Shown: positions 12,061 to 25,144 of the stretch, in pieces | Numbering within the stretch: position 1 is the first letter of the stretch | Layout: every line of letters starts with the position of its first letter | NCBI GenBank assembly: GCA_030407085.1 | Contig: CM059582.1 | Coordinates: 202,290,001 to 202,354,000 of the forward strand | DNA from: Trichopria drosophilae | Lineage: Eukaryota; Arthropoda; Insecta; Hymenoptera; Diapriidae | Reading direction: 5' to 3' | DNA: 64,000 bases | Translations under genes and position numbers: made by a program | Notes under the pieces: model-generated | Database searches by the model: none | What the model saw: the letters and a program-made list of their open reading frames with translations, nothing else | Told to the model about the DNA's origin: nothing

Positions 12061-13705
12061 AACTGAAAGAGGCGCCAGTAGATAATGGAGATTGTTATAT
12101 TTGAATGGCCGTGGCGAAAGAAAATAAGGAAGAAAGTCAACTTATTCCAACATTAACGAAGCTTGCTAATTGCCACATTCATTAGCAGCTCCTGATGAAA
12201 CCATCACGCGTTCATGTTTGACCTAATTATTTCTCCTCCACCGAATAAAGGTGCTCAAGGTGAATTCTCAAGCTGTATTGTCGAATTTGCAATCATATTT
12301 AATAAGAGAACGAATCAATATCCTGATGTATAAATAACAAAAAATTAAAATTATTTTCTACCTTGGATCACATGATTATTAGGTAGTTTTAGTAATGTTT
12401 GACATAATAGTAGTGAGTGAAGTAGCACTTCCCCAAAAGTAATTGCAGAATATTAGATTACCGCAATGCCATAATATATTATATAAGAAGGGCGCAATTA
12501 ACGATTTTCGATTAATGAACCGAAGCGAGGATGACGATCCTTATACAAAATACAAAAATTTAGGAACATTTCAAAAAGCGACCTCGATATTAGATTCAAA
12601 ATATGGAATCATAGATTTCTAACCTCAAATTTTGTCTGATAGACACCAGTAGTTCCAGTTGACTAAATGTTATTAATGTATAGATTTATAATATGTATCA
12701 GCCTTTAAAAATGTTAATTTACAAACGCGTGAGCCAGTTTCTGTCATTCGTGAGAACACTTTTTCACAGATATGTCGAAAATTATTCATTTTCTATATAT
12801 TTTTATCACTATATACACTTCGTTGAATAAATTTAGTAGAGGTAGAATAAGAAAAATGTATCGTTATCTATTTCCACTGCCTTTCTTTCAATCTGCCATT
12901 AAAGCACATCCATATATTTCAATACTCCAGTGACTGCAAAATACAACCAATTCGTTTTTTACCTCTTTCTCCATCTAGCATCCATTTACTTGCTAGTATC
13001 TATTTTTATGTCTCAATAAATTAAACCTGCTCTACTCCTCTTATATGTATACTATTATTCTTCTCTTATACTTATTAATACATAGCAGACTTAACGTATG
13101 ATTCCATTTTCTCGCATTTACTTAATATAAATGTGCATTATTGTTAAGCGTCTCGCAAGTTTCATATGAAACCTTTTTGTTTTCTTCCAGATGTTTTGTC
13201 ATTATTTTATTAATTGTATTTCTACCTTTACAGTTTACTAGTATGCACTATGACATTTATAAACTATATCTTTCCTCTTTTTGAAATCGCTGACACAAAA
13301 ATATATTCTTCTGCTATTTTCAAATCCCCATCAAAACATTTTGTCTGCAGTCTCTAAAATTATACTAAACACATTTACTCAACCGACTTCTAAGAAAAAA
13401 ATCCAGCAATTTACAAATATAATTCGTTTTCTCACGAAGATTCACTTTGACAATGGATTGATTATACATGCCCACCAAAATATGAGACATAAATTGCGTA
13501 TAATTAATTCATTTTCCCGCCAAATTCACATCTGACGTATATATAACCTTAGCGCATATTTTCAAGAGTATTTGAAGGTCAAGTCGAGAAAAGTAATTGT
13601 AACCGATTAAATTCTCAGTTTGGTTTTTATGCGGGTGAGGTACAAATGACGATTCTGCGGTTCTTTGGAGGTAAAGGTCATTTACAAGGTTATATAAACA
13701 GGTGA
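12060..13705. other. AT-rich non-coding stretch
   Basis: No gene or repeat that I can support. An 84-codon open frame at 13281-13535 has low-complexity composition typical of chance frames in AT-rich DNA. Confidence 0.45.
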
Positions 13706-13711
13706 GGTACT

Positions 13712-13870
13712 TTATGCACACGGTACCTCGCCGTCCCCTCCCGCTTCCTTGTATTTACCTAAGGAAGGGGAGCGCCGCCGCTTCTCCCACTCTTCTCAGT
13801 CCCGTTATGTTCGTGACGTCATAGCAGGCCCTTCCTGAGGCCCCAGCCCGCAAATTGGGGGACAAGAGAC
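13712..13870 (+). mobile_element. Second copy of the TGACGTCA-bearing element (partial)
   Basis: Aligns with the interior of the element at 10749-10992 in the same orientation: GGTACCTCGCC, CCCTCCCGCTTCCTTGTAT, AAGGAAGGGGAGCG, CTTCTCCCACTC, then TGACGTCA at 13814-13821, CAGCCCGCA and GGGGGA. I could not find the GTCCCGG terminal repeats at its borders, so this copy is truncated or badly decayed at the ends. Confidence 0.7.
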
Positions 13871-15150
13871 ATCATCTACATACGATATTCCGTCGGAAAA
13901 ATTCTTAATTTTTAGAAAATGAATGACAAAATAAATTTTAACAATTTTTTATGCGTAATACGTAATTTATTTTTTGAAAGAAACCAAAAAACCCTCTTTC
14001 CCAAATTTCAAGGGTGAAACTGTTGTTTTTCGTTTAAAAAATATATATAAATGTCTTCCTACATTGGCTTCATTCTCAGATATTGTATGTTAATCTATCT
14101 ATTTTGCAATTTTGTTAAATATTATGCAATTCATTTAATAGTTACTAAAAAGAAAGGATAAAAATTGTCGAATTGTTTTAAATATAATTTTAAAATTCGA
14201 CGATAAAACCATTGGGTAGGAGATTTATTATTAAGTGTAATAACAAAAAAATTATCAAAAGATTTAGGGAATTGATTGTTTTCATTTAAAAAAAAAAATT
14301 GCGTTTGACAACGAAAAATTTTTCAAAATTTATTTTTTATTTATTTTCGAAAAATGAAGAATTTTTTCTACATTTTTCTCACTTTCCAATTTTAATATTT
14401 TAAGCTGAAGACCATGGAGGGGGTAATTTTTGGTAATAAATGCAAAAAACTTCTTATTTAAATTAATCCAAAAACAAAAATGGGGAAAAAGTTTTGGAAA
14501 CAAAAATTTTTTTCACTTTTAAATAAAAAAATTTTGACATTTTCCAGTCTATTTGTCGTTTACAATAACGTCGGCCAAGGGAACAGGAAAGTTTTATCTT
14601 TGTTTCAAAATCTTTTTACAATTTAATTCAGGTACATAGATCGATACTAAAAAGATATCTTCCTCGTAAATCATGAATTCGTGAATTTTTCTTCAGAAAC
14701 TGAAAGAATTAAAACCAAATAATCTTACTATACATTTAATTAAATTTAATATATAGTTATAACCCAATTGTAAGCATCGTTATGGGGTTGGATGATGTGA
14801 TTGTTAGTGTAGTAAGAGAAAGACCCAGGTTCCATTCGGGTAACGAGTTTTCTTTGACTTATTACAGTTTGACTGATTAAAATCAAGAATAAAAATTATC
14901 TACAATATTTCCAAATATGATTAAAACATAAATAATGATTTTTAAAAATAAATGAAGCTATAATAATTCCTCTAATTTTGTATTCTTTATTTTAAATACG
15001 TTTCGTATAAACATGATACATAGAAACTTCTAGGGGCTAATATATACGGTTTTTATATATGAATTTAAAACATGTGTAATAAACGTTCAGTTTACATAAT
15101 CTCTTTCAGTCATGAATTTTTTCAGCCACGACTTTTGTTCGATATTTGGT
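13871..15150. other. Very AT-rich non-coding stretch
   Basis: Dominated by A- and T-runs; no gene, no clear repeat. Confidence 0.45.
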
Positions 15151-15154
15151 ACAC

Positions 15155-15290
15155 GGTAGTTATTGGAGTCGCTGATTACGAATCCAATTTAAAATTTTTT
15201 AAAATTCAGAATGGCAGATCCAATATTATCCAAAATAAAAATATATATTTCTCTAAAAATATATATAATTTTCGCCCGCCATTGTGAATT
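15155..15290 (+). repeat. Single copy of the ~122-base repeat unit
   Basis: GGAGTCGCTGATTACGAATCC, then AAAATTCAGAATGGCAGATCC and AATATT follow in the same order as in the array at 10.0-10.5 kb. Downstream AT-rich sequence is not part of the unit. Confidence 0.6.
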
Positions 15291-15689
15291 GTGAAAATCT
15301 TACATCAGATCCGTAATTGATGACCCTAAAAACATCCGTATCCTAAGTATCAGACAAAATCACCGTTTGTTTTTAAATTTGATGGACCAAATTTTTGTTT
15401 GTTTGCGGTTTAATTAATTTAAAACAGGCCATTGATAAAACGAAGCATTTTTAAAGAAAAAAATATATTAACACTAATATATTATCTTTCATAAAAATAC
15501 CATATATACATGTACACATCGACCGGTAGTCTGGTCATTATTTCTCAAGAGAATAAAAGCTAACTATAGAAAAACTAAGAAAAGATAAACGAAAACAGTT
15601 TACAAGAAAATTGAGAGCCATGTCAAAGATATCGTAAAATCTTTCTTTCTTTTATTCCACGAAGACAGATTATTCTTACTTACTTTGCA

Positions 15690-17480
15690 ACAATAATACG
15701 TCGATAAGCAAACGTTGAGTGGAATGGTGGAAATTTATTACTAAGAGAAAGGGCGAATCCGCTGACGGGCAATGGATATCACAATACTGACAAACCAGTT
15801 TAGACAGTTGAACGTAGAAACAGCTAAATTTGCCAAGTTTCGAAGGGCGGTAAAGTCAGGTACGAAGTCAGGCCGAATCGTACGGAAGTTTCGATCCACT
15901 AAACTTGTAGCGTAGGTTCTATTCTGTCCAATACCTAACTTTATATGTATTTTCCTTCCTTTACTCGATTCTACTTCGTCGTACCACTTCGAAATAGTTT
16001 CTTCTCGTTGAATTCGTTTTTTGAAAATTGAATATTGACCAGGCTTTAATGTCCGACTTCAATATACTCTAAATTTGGTTTGTTCTACCTAACGAGCACT
16101 GATGTCTGATCAGAGTGCTGTAAATATATTACTGGCTCCGAGAGATGTGCCAGTAGTAAAGTCAACTGCAGCATCAGACCAGGCCTGCCAGGAGTTTAGC
16201 CCCGTTACCGAGCATCCTAAATACTTCTATTGACTCCAAGACCGCTTTGTGAGCAAAGGAGAAACATAGAGACACGGTGCAGAATCAGCCGAGTGTAGAG
16301 AGCGTGCAAAACATTCGAGAACTCCCTGGAACTCCATTCACAACTTCCGGCTAGCTTTCTAAATTCCTTTTTCGACGAGAAAACTTTATGGCTACTATAT
16401 TTCGTTTGCGGATGGAAAATTATTTAAGAATTGTCCAACCATGCTAAATTTCGAAAAAAAAAATTCCATTGGTGGGATCTAGAAAATAAAAATTTAATGG
16501 ATGAAGCAGATCCTCTAACTAGTTTCGAATGCGGAACTTTACTTTAGCTAAAACGTCGATGTATGAGATGTCTGAGATGAGTGACGGACTTTGAAGATGC
16601 AGCGAATGCCGCATGAAACGTAGATACGCCATCAGAAAATGTAACTTATATCGAGGCGACAGACAGCTCGGAATTGCACTGTCTTGGATGGCTGAAGGAA
16701 GGAGAAAGCATCTTGGATACGTCTCCCCACAGCTGTGTTTTCGTCACCATCGTCTGAAGCCATCCCTCGGCAACTCCCTTTTCCTCTTTTTATATTATTT
16801 TTTCATCCTTTATTTTCACGTCAATCCAACTACCTCGTTTCATCGGTGCATACGTCTGCCTTCTCCTCGGGCCTTTTTCTATCTCTGTTCGGACAATGCG
16901 AAACAACCCAACGTTATTCTTTCGTATTTTACATTCTTTATCGACTGAAAGGAAACTGCTCGTAATGACGCGTAAGCGTTTGAACTGGCGGATAGTAAAC
17001 TGTCGATAATTTATCGTCATCTTCCACAATTATTTAATAAAATCTGCTAGAAATTCCTTGAAAACATGTTTTCCCAAAGATTTTCGAGCTTCGGAAGGTG
17101 CTTTTTCCTAATACTCTTGGGTTTCGTACAGTGGGAGAGGCTAAAGATGGAGGCACCGGTAATGCGGATAGAGACGGATGTAGCTTGTTAGAGGATGAAT
17201 GAAAAGTTGTCAAGGCGGTCCAATTAATGTCAAGTCTTCGAGCGGAGCTTACCTTGGCTTACAAGCAGGCAGCCGTCTAGTATTCGCCCCCGTCTCGACT
17301 TGCCAGCACCCTTTCTCCCTTAGCATTCGTTACGCGTTTCTCCCCCTGTATCGAAGGCAACCTTCACTGCCTCGTCAATATCTTCGAATCATTTTCATAA
17401 TCTTTCTCAAACTCAAAAGTGTTGGTTACAGCTTATGAACTGCTGACGCACGACGTCGGTTTTCCAACCCTTCCCCTTCC
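15690..17480. other. GC-richer unique sequence, no gene called
   Basis: About 1.8 kb of mixed-composition sequence with no internal repeats that I can see. Open frames of 70-110 codons lie in several overlapping frames (for example 16613-16948 plus and 16790-17029 minus) and none is recognisable. Candidate conserved non-coding DNA. Confidence 0.3.
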
Positions 17481-17754
17481 ACTGCTCGTCTGACTAATTG
17501 TTTTTCGATTATGTCAAAAACGAACCCACAATTACGTTATATTGGAGTTATAAACGGATGCACGATGGTCCAGAAGCACCGAGAAATAGACAAAATACGA
17601 ATTTTTCTCTAAATTCACACCTTGGAAAAGTTACAATCAAATCCAAAATTAATAAGGAAGGCGCTAAACAAAAAATATTCAAGGATATTTTTTGGCATTA
17701 ACCCTTTGAGGCATATATTTTTCTTTATGTTGAATTGACTTGAAATTTGTCACT

Positions 17755-17840
17755 AGGGGATTTTTGGGATCGCAGATTATATTTACGTCGTGAAAGCCGC
17801 CATTTTGAATTTTATAAAACCAACATGGAATACGTCATCA
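17755..17840. repeat. ~122-base repeat family, two fragments head to head
   Basis: A plus-oriented GGGATTTTTGGGATCGCAGATT fragment is followed by a minus-oriented piece (GCCATTTTGAATTTTATAAAA, then ATCAGCGACC). This opposed arrangement differs from the head-to-tail arrays elsewhere and suggests rearrangement after insertion. Confidence 0.55.
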
Positions 17841-18239
17841 GCGACCTAAAAAGCTCTATTATACTAAATTTCAAATCATTATCATAAAAAAACAGCGTCA
17901 ATAATGAATTCTTTCGAAAAAATCGTGGTTTTTTCATGTTTTTTTATTTATAGATGATACACAATAATCAATTACATCTTTATAACTGCGTTTATACATT
18001 CTTCTATCACCACAGTAACAGATAATACCAATCAAAAACCGATTGAAATGCGTTAACTGAAATTTAAATGAGCAAAATCAAAGAAATCTAGGTGGTAAGG
18101 TAGGTTACCATTATGCCGCAAAGGGTTAAACGAAATTTAAAAAAAATGTGAAATGAACCCTTTAACGCCTGAATAACACTAAATTGAACAGTGACTCTGG
18201 GATACAAAATTTTAATGAAAGCGCTGTTAATTTTTTACG

Positions 18240-18400
18240 ATACTACACTTTCTATGGGTTTTTGGGTGTGCTCTACATACGAAACCTAATTTTTTTAGCA
18301 TGGTCCATTGAAAAAGTTCAAACCGTGTTGTGTGAGGTCTGTGATTGCAAACATCATGTCAGAATTCGAAAGTTCAAAATGGCGGATCCAATACAGTGGA
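18240..18400 (+). repeat. Diverged copy of the ~122-base repeat unit
   Basis: GGGTTTTTGGGTG followed downstream by GAAAGTTCAAAATGGCGGATCC and AATACAG. The middle is diverged or interrupted. It lies within a larger repeat-rich block running to about 19.4 kb. Confidence 0.5.
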
Positions 18401-18642
18401 ATTGTTTACATGTTTACATCTTTCAGTTGAAAATTTCCGCTCAAGGGTTTTCCGAGGTCTAACAGTACAAATATGATTAGAGTTACTAATTTCAGTACTT
18501 TTTATGAAACATCTGTGGCCACTTTCTTCAAATTTGAAAATGAAATACCCGACTTCGAAACTGGATTACGGAAGATCAGCAACACTGAGTTATTTAAAGC
18601 TTCGCTACGCTCTAAATTGACGCAATCTCATCAGAGGCCCAA

Positions 18643-19394
18643 AGGAGGAGGGCCCCTAAGGCCTATATTTCGCCCCTTGGGATTTTGATTTAAACGGTTG
18701 AAAACTTTTTCTTAAGGTAGAAAAAGTAAGTTTTTATTGATTTTAGGTGAAACGGGGGTGTTTTGGTCAAATTAACCCTTAGATTTTAGGGGTATTTTTC
18801 AAAAAGAGTGTCAAAAATATATGCAAAAAATGTTGTTAAATTGTTGGGCAATTGGCTTCAAAATCGTTACTCGGGGGTTTTCGGGGTCGCTGATTACGAA
18901 TCCGATGATAGTTTTTCAAAATTCAAAATGGCGGATCCAATATGGCGGACGACTTTTTAAAAATCTTATGCAGTTGGCTTGAAAATCATTACTCGGGGGT
19001 TTTCGGGGTTGCTGATTACGAATCTGTGATCAGATTTTAAAAATTCAGTTCCAAAACTTGTTAAAGTATCTTTTAAGTATTATTGGTAAAGATTTGGTTA
19101 TCTACTCTTAGCGTTACCCAGGAACAACGACGTGGACGTGGCAGATACTGTTCCCTTCGGTGTGCTTGTTTAAAGTGAGTCTCCTTGCCTCTCACGTAAC
19201 AGGAATAATCTTCTCAACCTTCGATCTTTTGTACATTTCATTTTTCATTTCTTTTGTACATTTGTTAATTTTTCACCTACAGTCATTTGTTTCACACAAA
19301 CAGCTGCTGTTGCCACGTTGTCTCGAAGGGAACAGTATCTGTTTAAATCAAAATCCCAAGGGGGCGAAATATAGGCTTTAGGGGCCCTCCTCCT
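18643..19394. mobile_element. ~750-base segment bounded by 53-base inverted repeats
   Basis: The left arm 18643-18695 (AGGAGGAGGGCCCCTAAGGCC ... GATTTTGATTTAAAC) is almost exactly the reverse complement of 19341-19394. Nested inside is a second inverted pair, CAGATACTGTTCCCTTCG at 19142-19159 against 19324-19341, directly abutting the right outer arm. Two head-to-tail ~122-base repeat units sit between them (18869-19055). There is no transposase. The layout suggests one composite inverted-repeat element, or an element carrying an insertion. Target duplications are not clear. Confidence 0.65.
18865..19055 (+). repeat. Two tandem ~122-base units
   Basis: ACTCGGGGGTTTTCGGGGT occurs at 18869 and again at 18991, a 122-base period. 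It is followed each time by GCTGATTACGAATC and, in the first unit, by TTCAAAATTCAAAATGGCGG and CCAATATGGCGGAC. This is the best-preserved pair of the family in the window and a good consensus source. Confidence 0.8.
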
Positions 19395-19499
19395 TACTCC
19401 TTTTAATCAATATTCGCTTCAAATTTCGATTTATTTCCGTCATGAAATATTATGACCCCCTGTTATCCGATATTTTGAACTCTCCAACTGTAAGATCAG

Positions 19500-21200
19500 A
19501 TTTGTAATCTTAGATCTCAAGATCTCCCGATATGTTCTTCAACTGAAAGTAGATCATATCTTGAAAGTAGTTAAAATATAAAAAATTCCGCCATACTGGA
19601 TACAATGTGAATTTTCTATTTCTGACATCAAATTCATAATAAGAAAACGATAATTTTTTAAAAATTAGCCCACCAAAAGTCTTACCTCATAGCCCAAACA
19701 TTTTTGACGCGATATTTCTACCTGTCATAGATATCCATATAATGGAAATGATAACAAAATAACGATAAGTGAAAAGAAAACCTAAACAAATGTTCAGTTT
19801 TTGAATAAATTCTCGTAGTTTATTTATTTTTAAATTTACCGCATTTTCGATACACCATTTGAAAGAGTGGAGTTTGGGCAATAAAAATCTTTAAATTTGT
19901 TTATGTTAAATTCGATTACATTCAGTTCTTAATAAGTTAAGGCAAATTAAACATCATTAATGTATCTAAAAATAGGCATATGATGGGTTGGATCAGACCT
20001 TTCAATAACTAATGGCGTATCTCATTATTAATTTCGATCATATATATGTATATTTATAAACCCATTTTTATAATTTACAATAAATAGTTTAAATTAATTT
20101 TTAATATAAAGTGGTAACATATTGTAAAATTTAGTACCAAAAGTACGAAGTTTTGATCCTACAACACACTTAACGTATGTATACTGATAAATTAAAAACG
20201 AGAAATTCTTGTTTTGAAATCCAGTTACAGTAGTTCTTAAGTATTGTTATGTCTTTAGGAGGTTCAAGTATTTTTAATCTATGATTTCCTTTGCAATTCA
20301 CGTGTGAGAATGTTTCGGTACATTTTCAAAGTAACCTTTCTCAATAGGAAAGTTAATACTTCATGCGGAGTTCGACATATGTTGTGGCTTAAGTTTCTAA
20401 ACACTTTATTTCTTCCAACGAACATAGAATGCAAAACATTTCCCCCTCTCTGTTGTTGAATAGTAAAATAACACATCAAACGAAAGGGGCGGTTCTCTCA
20501 TAAATATACATTGGCCAACCTCGTTAAAGTTTGGATCCTTGAAAGTGCAATAATAAAATTCAATGTGCTGCGCAAATAAAGCACTCCTCCAAGACATGAG
20601 CTGTCGGAATATGGGACATAATTACAATTTCATTAAGCATCCCATCATTAATTTTGGTTATTTATGTTTATCACATTTTTTTACTTTTTATAGGACGAGC
20701 AGTAGTTTTAACAACAACAAGACATCTTTAAGAGGTCTTTAAGAAGTTTTAAATACTTATCAGAAAGAGCTCTTAAAATTATATGTAAGAAAAATGAACT
20801 CTGAAATTTTAAAAGTCAAATTGTCACTTTAAGATAATGTGAAAGACCAATTTATAGAGACCGATAAGCTGATGAATTGAGCGCTCACCGTTTGGTGGCG
20901 CAGATGTCCTACGCTCAACTCCGCTTTCGCAAGTGGTGACAAACGAAAGTAGGTATATAATAAATGCTCATTGTCATTCCTGAAATGAATCTACATTTAA
21001 AATTGTGGTTTCGAGTGATATTTTGACTTTTACCCTGATATATAAACACCCCTGGAAGTTTACCACATACCGATTTCCCCTAATGCCGATCCATCTGCAG
21101 AAAAACACGTTACCCCATGCCCCACCTCTTTGATATCACTTGAGACACGCGGCGGTACTTCAGAAATAAATTCAGACAAATATAAACAACAAACAAGCAG
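19500..21200. other. AT-rich non-coding stretch
   Basis: No gene seen. It contains copy 2 of the GGTGGCGC repeat near 20876-20945. Other sequence shows no feature I can support. Confidence 0.45.
20876..20945 (+). repeat. GGTGGCGC-centred short dispersed repeat, copy 2
   Basis: CACCGTTTGGTGGCGCAG followed by CGCAAGTGGTGACAAACG. It parallels copy 1 at 5926-5990 over about 60 bases, including spacing between the two conserved words. Confidence 0.4.
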
Positions 21201-22565
21201 CCTTTATAAAATGCTATCTCTTGTTGCGCGACATTACGGGTGAAGAACAAAGCTCATTAAGCAAATTAAATGCACTTTCGCGTCTTCCTATGTATTGTGA
21301 AGCTCGAAGCAGTTATATTTTGTCACTCACCGACGAGGAGGAGAGCTCGGTAGTAATTGTACGCGAGAATGTGTTTAATACAATAGAGGAATAAGACATT
21401 ACCCTTTCACGTTTTCGCACCGGAGATTAGGAGAATGCATGTACGCGTTACTTATGGTAATACAACGGAACCCGAGAAGGGGCTACGTCTCCTCGACTTT
21501 TCGACGACCCTCGGAGCTCATATACATATCTCCGAAATCTCTGGCTCCACTCAGCATTTATCTCGGGAATTAGGTTAGGTGGAGACTTTCTTTCATCCAT
21601 TTATCTCTCTTTCCTAACGAGAGCTTGACGTGAATGGGGTGAATTTAAACAAAACTCGCCCTTGACAGATCTTACTCTACCGGTAAGATCTCGCATTTAT
21701 CATCGATGAATCAACGTCATTGGTCTAGTTCTCGTAAGAAAAGTAGTACAATTCGAAACTATCATTAAAAATAAGACTATGCGTATAGGGAAACTACTAG
21801 TTGACCAAATAGTTAAAGTCCAAATTAGACAGACTCTTTTTTTTTAGGTAACTGATCCATAACGTAAAATTTGTAAACGAGCATCCCGTGTGGTATTTTT
21901 CCCATTCCAAAGTCTCGTTTTCGCTAAACAAGTTTCGGAAAGTCTTCCTATAAAGGAGAAGAAAGAACCGAGACTTTGCGCCTTCACGGCTAAAATTCAA
22001 TCCCATAACTGAGTAAAAAATTAAGTCCGCAGGAAGCTCTACGTTGAATAAGACCATGAGACTACCGGTAGGAGTCGGTGAAATTTTCCGGACTCGTTAG
22101 CCCATCTCGGGCTAGGCTCGTTACGAACAAGTCCTTCATAATCCGAAGCACCTTTTTGTCTTGACTAGAGGCATCCTCGTCTACTGTATGGGATTTCCCC
22201 GCAGTCTTGGGTAGCGACTTGGGCATTGAGATACAACTGGTTTAAGACTGGCAATACCGGGGCATAACCGGTGCCGCGTCGCGTGTCTAGCACTCTGCCT
22301 TCATGGTTTATGCCGTTGCATTAACATAGAAAATCCCGTAGCATGGAAAATACGGTAGTCAAGCGAGGAAGAACGAGGAGGCTCCCTTCTTTAACGGTTA
22401 TAGGGATGTCTTCGTTGGAGAATAACTCCGGCAACACATTTTATCCTATAGCCGGGATGCATAATCTTCCCAGCCGGTGTAGCATATTCGCGCACGCGGG
22501 ATTTCTCATGGATGTCCAAGTTGCAAATGCCTCTCTCGAGAATCCCAAGTCCAATTCCGTTTAAC
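21200..22565. other. GC-richer unique sequence, no gene called
   Basis: Mixed composition with several CpG-rich words and a short hairpin (AGATCTTACTCTACCGGTAAGATCT, about 21668). Frames at 22343-22564 (plus) and 21797-22057 (minus) are not recognisable. Possibly regulatory or an untranslated exon. Confidence 0.3.
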
Positions 22566-23810
22566 GCTCAGAAATATCACTGTGTGAGCCTGGTAAAATT
22601 GTTCTCATCTTCGCAAAAATATGGCTTGAGGAATTGGAAAAGAGAGTTATGTTGAATACATTCTTTTCCGTGGGGGCAAGTGTTTCCGATATGAATACCT
22701 GCCATTTTCCTAAATTTTTAAATAGCATCTGACATCGTTCACATTAAGTAGAATTATTTTTTTTAATATTCACGAAATCAATTTACAATAATGACGATCT
22801 TCAGATCCCATCTTGACAAGGGCCCTGAAATACGTACCATCCTTTTTTTTATATATTATTTTACGTCCACTTTTCTGAACCCATATGGCACTAAATTGCG
22901 ACGTGACCTACAGTTTATAAAGGTGGCATCAGAATCACCCGAGCTTTGGCGTTATTAGACACTCATAAACAAATACAGAGGTGTCCATATGTACCCTCCT
23001 TGTTAACGAGTTTTGAAATTAAGTTTTGTTATGCCATATTTGGTTTTGCAGTCGACTATAAATTAATTACACAGGCCCACAAAAAAGTGTGTTGTGCTGA
23101 GTATGCCCCACTATTCCGACGTATTTTGACCCACTGAACACGAATATGCAATAAAAAATAGGATTAGTGGGGCTAATTTCTGAAATAACCTCAAAAACCG
23201 TTAAAAATAATAAAAAAAGGTTTTTTAATATTAAAAACATAAACAAAAGCATATGGTTAATATTAAGCTCAGACCGTAGTAGTTCCATGAATTTTGTTGT
23301 GTTGAACATGATTTTGATAATAAAAATGGTGTTTCGTAAGGAAATTGCGCTTCTACAACCGAAAAAATGTTGAAAAAGTTAAAAGAAGATACAGGAGATG
23401 AATTCTACTACGTTTTCCATAATAGTGTTCACAAAGAAACCACTGTATGGCTAAATATATATATATGACATCCAAATTAAAATATTGGAAGTGACGGACC
23501 AAATATTGGGATCAATAGAGGATGCCCACGAGTATAAGTGATTTCCGCCCCTGTGATGGAACCTCCAAAACTATCAAATTTAGGTGTAGTATCATGAAAA
23601 CTAACAAATAATGTCAAATTTGATTGTTTTATATTGTGAGAATATTTTAAAAAACCGCCTTTAAAGCTGCGGGTTATACATAGGAAAATGCAGTAATCAG
23701 TAGTAATAGGCCGCCCTGAGTATTGCACAGGCCAACAAACTTTCTAACCAGAAACCGGACTACCGGACTATACTTTTCTGAAGGTTTTCTTTATGCTGAA
23801 TTCAAACCTG
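22566..23810. other. AT-rich non-coding stretch
   Basis: No gene or supportable repeat apart from a short (TA)n run near 23455-23466. Confidence 0.4.
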
Positions 23811-23814
23811 GTCG

Positions 23815-24240
23815 CAGAATTGTTCTATCACATTACGATCTTCAGATATCCTAACCTAAAAGTGCAAAAAACACTGTTTTTTACAATTTTCAGTAAGTTT
23901 TTGTGGCGGAACAAAATTTTTGTTCTCAATTTGGCAATTTAAAGTCGTTTTTTAGTCATTCCCATAAGATTTTTGGTCATTGATTTATCGAAGTTTTTGT
24001 CACGGTATAAATATATGATTTTCATACATTTAGTGAATGTGTAATTATATGCAAATGACTAACAAAATGATGCCGACCTTCTTACTCCGAATTCTTTCAT
24101 AACGTCAAGATTTTCAGATATCCTACCCTAAAAGTGCAAAGAAAACTTAGAATTAACTTTTGTTTGCGGTCCTGCTATATTCAGTAAAACATCATTTTAA
24201 GCTCGTTTCTCAGAAATTTTCATGATATATTTGAGTAAGA
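23815..24240 (+). repeat. Two-copy direct repeat, ~272-base period
   Basis: TTCAGATATCCTAACCTAAA at 23841 recurs as TTCAGATATCCTACCCTAAA at 24113. AAGTGCAAA, a TTTTTGTGGCGG / TTTTGTTTGCGG word and a TTCAGTAA word follow in both copies in the same order. The copies are diverged but colinear over about 130-150 bases. They may be fragments of one interspersed family or an old local duplication. Confidence 0.6.
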
Positions 24241-24249
24241 CCTAGTTCT

Positions 24250-24750
24250 AACCATAAATCAAGACCATGCCATAATCGCGTTGTATTATCGACGTGATGT
24301 TCTCCACAGACTTGACGCGTTAAGATATTTGCGATTATGCCATGGAACTTTTGAGAACGTGAACTTTTTACATCGATTCGAATCACATTGTCGGAACGTG
24401 TCTCCCGTAAAGTTTTCCTGTTGTGCGCAGCTCTCGTGTATTCACTCATCCGCAAAAAGAGAGCGGTGCGGAACTCCGCTGATTCCTGGAAAGAACAGCA
24501 AACTTGGGAGGCTTAACGAAGGATGAAGAAAGGAAAGGACATTTCAGAAAACGAGTAAAGAGGATGGCACAACCACTCTCTGGCTGTTGGTAAGTCCGCC
24601 TTACGATCGATCCGCAAAACTTTCTGGCTCTTCCATAACGATCGCGACCTCCTCCAACCTCCAAGAGCCGAGTGGAACGAGACAAAATCTGTAAAGAAAT
24701 CGTGGCCCCTTTAGAAACTTGAGCGTAAACCTGAAAATTGGTCGACTCGA
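24250..24750. other. GC-richer unique sequence, no gene called
   Basis: A local island of mixed composition between AT-rich flanks; open frames on both strands overlap (24446-24763 minus, 24281-24526 plus) and none is recognised. Confidence 0.25.
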
Positions 24751-25144
24751 CCGAAATCAACACGAAAACATACGTACCGATCGCTAAATCCAGATAAAAG
24801 AGAAAAGTGTTCGGACTTTATTGATATTATTGTGCTTCCCATAACAGAAAGTTATTTTCTTCCGAAAAGCTCAATGTCTGTGTTATTTAAAGTCATTTCA
24901 AACATTCCCATACAAGAGTATGAGCACTTTTCCATATTCCAAAAATACCATACCAGTATAGAAATTTCCTAATACCTGTACAGGATTTTTTCCACAACAG
25001 TGTATTCACGAATGAAAAAATCCAATCTAATATGGGAATAAAAAAATTGGCAACGACGTTCCGAGATACGAGTTGTATCATGATACACTAGGTGGCGTAT
25101 AATTCCGAAAATGAAATCGACCATCATTTAGTTCAAATGCCTAA

